Positions 30,511 to 33,216 of a stretch of DNA of 33,216 bases are shown here, in pieces. Source of the stretch: Chara braunii. Lineage: Eukaryota; Streptophyta; Charophyceae; Charales; Characeae. The notes beneath the pieces were generated by a model. It was not told the origin of the DNA and ran no database searches. It was given only the letters and a program-made list of their open reading frames with translations. Location of the stretch: assembly GCA_003427395.1 (NCBI GenBank), contig BFEA01000002.1, forward strand, positions 2,840,940 through 2,874,155, given 5' to 3'. Position numbers and translations under genes: made by a program. Every line of letters starts with the position of its first letter. Position 1 is the first letter of the stretch.

Positions 30511-30545
<35 letters not shown>
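30388..30545 (+). repeat. Structured retroposon, copy G, with 35-nt poly(A)
   Basis: The only copy in this orientation. Reading plus: GGGACGCTGGACCC hairpin (GCTGGA 30392-30397, TCCAGC 30405-30410), GCTCCCCATC/GATGGAGC, then stem ATGCTAGAGGGG (30450-30461) with CCCCTAGCAT (30478-30487), then 35 A (30511-30545). This sets the sense strand of the family. Confidence 0.8.
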
Positions 30546-30548
<3 letters not shown>

Positions 30549-30549
30549 T

Positions 30550-30619
30550 GCAAAGAAGCAGTAAGGCGCTATTGGCACTCTGTGGCAAAGAAGCAGTAAA
30601 GCCCCGTTGGCACTCTGTG
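30550..30619. repeat. 35-bp tandem duplication
   Basis: 'gcaaagaagcagtaa...ggcactctgtg' at 30550 and again at 30585, with three or four mismatches. It directly follows the poly(A). Confidence 0.85.
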
Positions 30620-31089
30620 GCCAACCAAATTTTCTAGATGATCCTCCCTTTTTCATATATTTCACACACTCTGTGAGGATCAATCCACACGCTGGAGAAA
30701 GAGTATACCGCCGCCTCCTTTTCGTGTGGGTTCTGTAGCTTTTCTGGTTCATCCTGCAGCTGCTTGCGCATTTTCATCACATGTGCTCTTATGGTTAAAC
30801 TTCCAGCAATTTATTCTAAGGCTTGAATAAGCCAAAAGTGCACTTTTTTCGTTCCTCTGAGCGCTGGAACGTTGAGATCACCGTAAGTTTCTTGTTTTTT
30901 CTCTTTCCTTTTTCTTTTTCTTTTGGGTTAACTACGGCGCAGTCACGAAAGTAGTTTGTAATTGCATTTGAAACTGCGTTTTAGCAGTTTAGTCAGGACC
31001 CAAGTTTCAATTGCAGTTGAAACCGGGGCTGCGTTTAGGTAGCAGTTCAGTCAGGGCCCTCGTCCATCCACGAACAGCAATTGTACATC
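30620..31089. other. No gene; ~50-bp direct repeat
   Basis: The sequence at about 30957-31003 ('ttgtaattgcatttgaaac...gtcaggaccc') recurs diverged at 31005-31058 ('ttcaattgcagttgaaacc...gtcagggccc'). Nothing else recognised. Confidence 0.45.
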
Positions 31090-31217
31090 TTGGGCGCTAG
31101 GGGACTTGCTAGTGGGGTTGGTAGGAGCAACTTCTGCGAGCAGCCCTCGCAGGCAGATGGCTCCAATGTATTGGTGGGGAGCTGCACCTGCTGGAAACTG
31201 GGTCCAGCGTCCCATAG
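31090..31217 (-). repeat. Structured retroposon, copy H
   Basis: GTTG-GTAGGAG-CAAC (31117-31131), a second hairpin CTGCGAG-CAGCC-CTCGCAG (31134-31152), then GCTCC...GGAGC with outer GCA/TGC pairing, and GCTGGA-AACTGGG-TCCAGC followed by CGTCCC. No poly(A) beside it. Confidence 0.7.
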
Positions 31218-31865
31218 AGTACACGAGCCATTGTAGAGTCATATAAATTTATAGAAAAACATGGAAAATTGTATCTTTGCATCTTGAGCCAAAGGATTGA
31301 GCAATGACCTGTACTACAACTGTGGCTTTTTTTCGGCTTTTTCATCCTGGGATAGCAGCATGTCTGCCCCATTCTTCTAGCTTCAGTCTTGGCTGGCTCA
31401 ATGCTCCCTTCTTGCTTCCGTCGCCTTGTCCTCCCTGAGTAACCGTCCGGTACTAGTCCTTTCCCCTTTTTATGCCTTTGCTCTTCAATGTGGGGCGGGT
31501 GTTCCCTGCAGTCTGCACCTTGGTCTCCTTTTTTTTTTCCCCTTCATTCGGCCTCTGTGTTGCCATCTTCGGGTGGCAGACAGTACTGTTCTTCCCTCTG
31601 TAGAAACCCGGTATCGCTGACCTTCTCTCTCTGCTTGATTGTATACTAGTTCTGGGCAGGTCAACGATCGGTGGGAGAGCCCTGTGACCCGGGTGGGGCA
31701 GGAGGGGAGGGGGAGGGGAGTGGTGGTGGCAGGAGGCAAAGGGGGGTGTTGTTTTGGGATTAAAATGACCCTTTGGTTTTCATATAAATGGCATGGCAAG
31801 TGGTCTGAAAATTAGGGTCTCCGTTAACCTTCTCTCCTGTCTTCAGGAGGGCATGAGGATGAAGT
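31218..31865. other. No gene; G-rich patch
   Basis: Unrecognised sequence with a G-rich stretch at 31690-31750 that has several runs of four or more G and could form a quadruplex on the plus strand. Confidence 0.4.
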
Positions 31866-31869
31866 TCTG

Positions 31870-32505
31870 ATGTGGTGTGGCAGCTGGAAACTGCACATTG
31901 GCAGTCGCTGCCAACTCGGTTCTGACGCCACCCATCAGTTCCACCTTATGTTGTGGTGGTTGTCCAGTTCGAATAACAATTTCTTCTTGTCCTGCCAGAT
32001 TGTCTGGAAAGGGTTCAGACGTTGCTGCTCGTCATTTTTGTCTTTGGCGTTTTGCATCTGCTTTTTCATGTCTTTCCAGGCCACCTCCATGCGGGTGGTT
32101 ATTTCTGATATGATCGCTTCTCTGGCCTGTGGGAAACTGAAAGCGCACCCATTTCTCTCATGGGAGCATTTGATTCACCAGGTTAAAAGCAGGATGGACA
32201 GCCACATATATGAGAACAAGCTGGCTGTGAATGGGTCCCACTGGAGAGTCTGGGAAGTGTGTGTGCCCAGGAGAATGAGCGCCGTGTTCCAGGGCAGGTG
32301 GTGCCCTGTGAGGAATTGCCAGGCCGAATCCCACCATCCCCACAGCTGGGCGACCATTGGACATGTGAGAAGGCAATGTTCCAGTTTGGCTCTTGCTGGT
32401 TGGGTGTTTCTGCCACAGTAAGAGCAAGCTGGCGACAGAAGGCCTTTTTGCTCCAGATTTGTTCTGGATACTAGCCAGTCAGTTTCAAGAGGCGTGTTAT
32501 ATTAA
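31870..32505 (-). pseudogene. LINE family 2 zf-RVT piece (c2)
   Basis: Minus-strand reading: ETDWLVSRTNLEQKGLLSP, then the zinc-binding region CSYCGRNTQ...LEHCLLTCP, then VAQLWGWWDSAWQF (32400-32300), LFSYMWLSILLLTW-stop-IKCSHERNGCAFSFPQA and a coiled, charged stretch (EITTRMEVAWKDMKKQM). Except for the stop at an Arg/Gln codon (TGA where fragments b and a have R and Q), it is open for most of its length. Best zinc-finger copy of family 2. Confidence 0.8.
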
Positions 32506-32830
32506 ACCGCCAGTACGTTTCTCAGCCATTTTCCTCTGACATGCCTTGTTTGCTCCCTCCCTCAACTTTCAGGGATTGGCAGCCGGAGTACAATTGCTGC
32601 AGGGGCCAACCAAAACGAGGCCCTCGCCGCTACGTTTTTTTTCGAGCGCAGGGTATTTGGAGCCCTGCGTTAAAGTGCCTCCGCTGGGCAACCAGTGCGG
32701 CGGAAAGTCAAGTGGCTGGTTCAATGTCCCGTGGAAAGGTTGAGTTTGCGAGGCTTCGCCACACTGCATCCCACCAGGGCTATATCTGAAGGGCCATGGG
32801 GATGCTAATAGGTAGTGCTCAAAAGGTAGC
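32506..32830. other. Unrecognised segment between two LINE pieces
   Basis: About 325 bp without LINE homology that I can see. Flanked by c1 (ends at about 32838) and c2 (starts at about 32505), whose LINE sequences overlap by about 30 codons. Confidence 0.4.
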
Positions 32831-33216
32831 TCACCTACGCTGAGAGGGCAGGCTGCAGTAAGCGAGGACTGGAGAGAATAGGCTCTTCTGCTCGAAGTTT
32901 GTGCGCTGTTCTGACCAGTCAGTCTTTGGGAGATGGGGGTGCAAGATCTGCCATTGGAAGGCTCTCTGTGACATGGGCATTATGTGTGAGTCGGAAGTCC
33001 AGGACAGGTTTTCCACCCTATTGAGGTGGAAGTTCTGTCCCATCTTTTTGTGATAAACTCTTTCTTTACGTGTGTAGTTCCCGATTGGCATAGCTTCTCT
33101 TGCAGGCCTTTCCCACTCTTCCCGATCAAAGGGGAGGGGACAGATGGGTGTTGCCATCTCATCCGCGAACAGGCCCTCCTCCTGGATAGCTTTTTGCTCC
33201 ATCACTCCCAAAAAAA
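32831..33216 (-). pseudogene. LINE family 2 piece (c1), cut by window end
   Basis: The minus-strand frame from the right edge reads ICPLPFDREEWERP, then QRAFQWQILHPHLPKTDW and TNFEQKSLFSPVLAYCSLP, ending at a stop at 32831. LPFDPQEWEL and LRALQWQIIHQM in fragment d are the partners. It breaks off within the zinc-binding region. Upstream parts lie beyond the window. Confidence 0.75.

Overview
This window is a eukaryotic repeat graveyard with no intact host gene that I can identify. It is filled with decayed non-LTR retrotransposons (LINEs) on both strands, at least two MITE or foldback families, a small structured retroposon family, mini- and microsatellites, and long homopolymer runs. The LINEs have an ORF1 with a plant-L1-like layout (a DUF4283-like region followed by a damaged zinc knuckle), an APE-type endonuclease, a reverse transcriptase (RT) and a C-terminal zf-RVT domain with no RNase H seen. 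Together with a plant-type AGGGTTTAGGG motif near 1015, this makes a green plant or streptophyte alga my first guess. That is inference; the species cannot be read from the window. Illumina adapter sequence and a lone N show it is a draft assembly.

Layout. 1-1830: a MITE end, structured retroposon copy A, a ~345-bp foldback element and a LINE family 2 fragment. 1830-4390: copy 1 of a multicopy unit, here called R1. It has paired CCAAT boxes, a TATA box and a 179-aa ORF of unknown function. 4440-5640: a LINE family 2 fragment interrupted by a clean 148-bp TIR element. 5640-8600: simple repeats, an assembly chimera (N at 6827, Nextera adapter at 6963-7000), structured copies B to F2, a second TIR element and a LINE 3' end. 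8889-13020: two LINE family 1 pieces fused head to tail on the minus strand. 13095-14670: direct repeats, a 48-bp minisatellite, a tRNA-like sequence and an AT microsatellite. 14890-16975: a LINE family 1 fragment, an R1 5'-region copy and a LINE family 2 fragment. 17000-19000: no recognisable gene. 19005-27653: an almost full-length, heavily mutated LINE family 1 element on the plus strand with a poly(A) tail, itself hit by a foldback element and a 252-bp MITE. 27655-29103: R1 copy 2, a pseudogene. 29.1-31.9 kb: a Pro-rich ORF, direct repeats and structured copies G and H. 31.87-33.2 kb: two LINE family 2 pieces.

Most notable: (1) nine copies of a small RNA-like repeat with two fixed hairpins and a stem that keeps its pairing while its sequence changes; (2) the R1 unit, whose ORF is conserved at protein level between two distant copies; (3) one LINE codon that is TGG in one copy and TAG, TGA and TGA in three others; (4) a MITE with perfect 8-bp target duplications plus an uninterrupted copy of its target site 300 bp away; (5) a 148-bp TIR element whose removal restores the LINE reading frame; (6) a definite adapter chimera at 6.8-7.0 kb.
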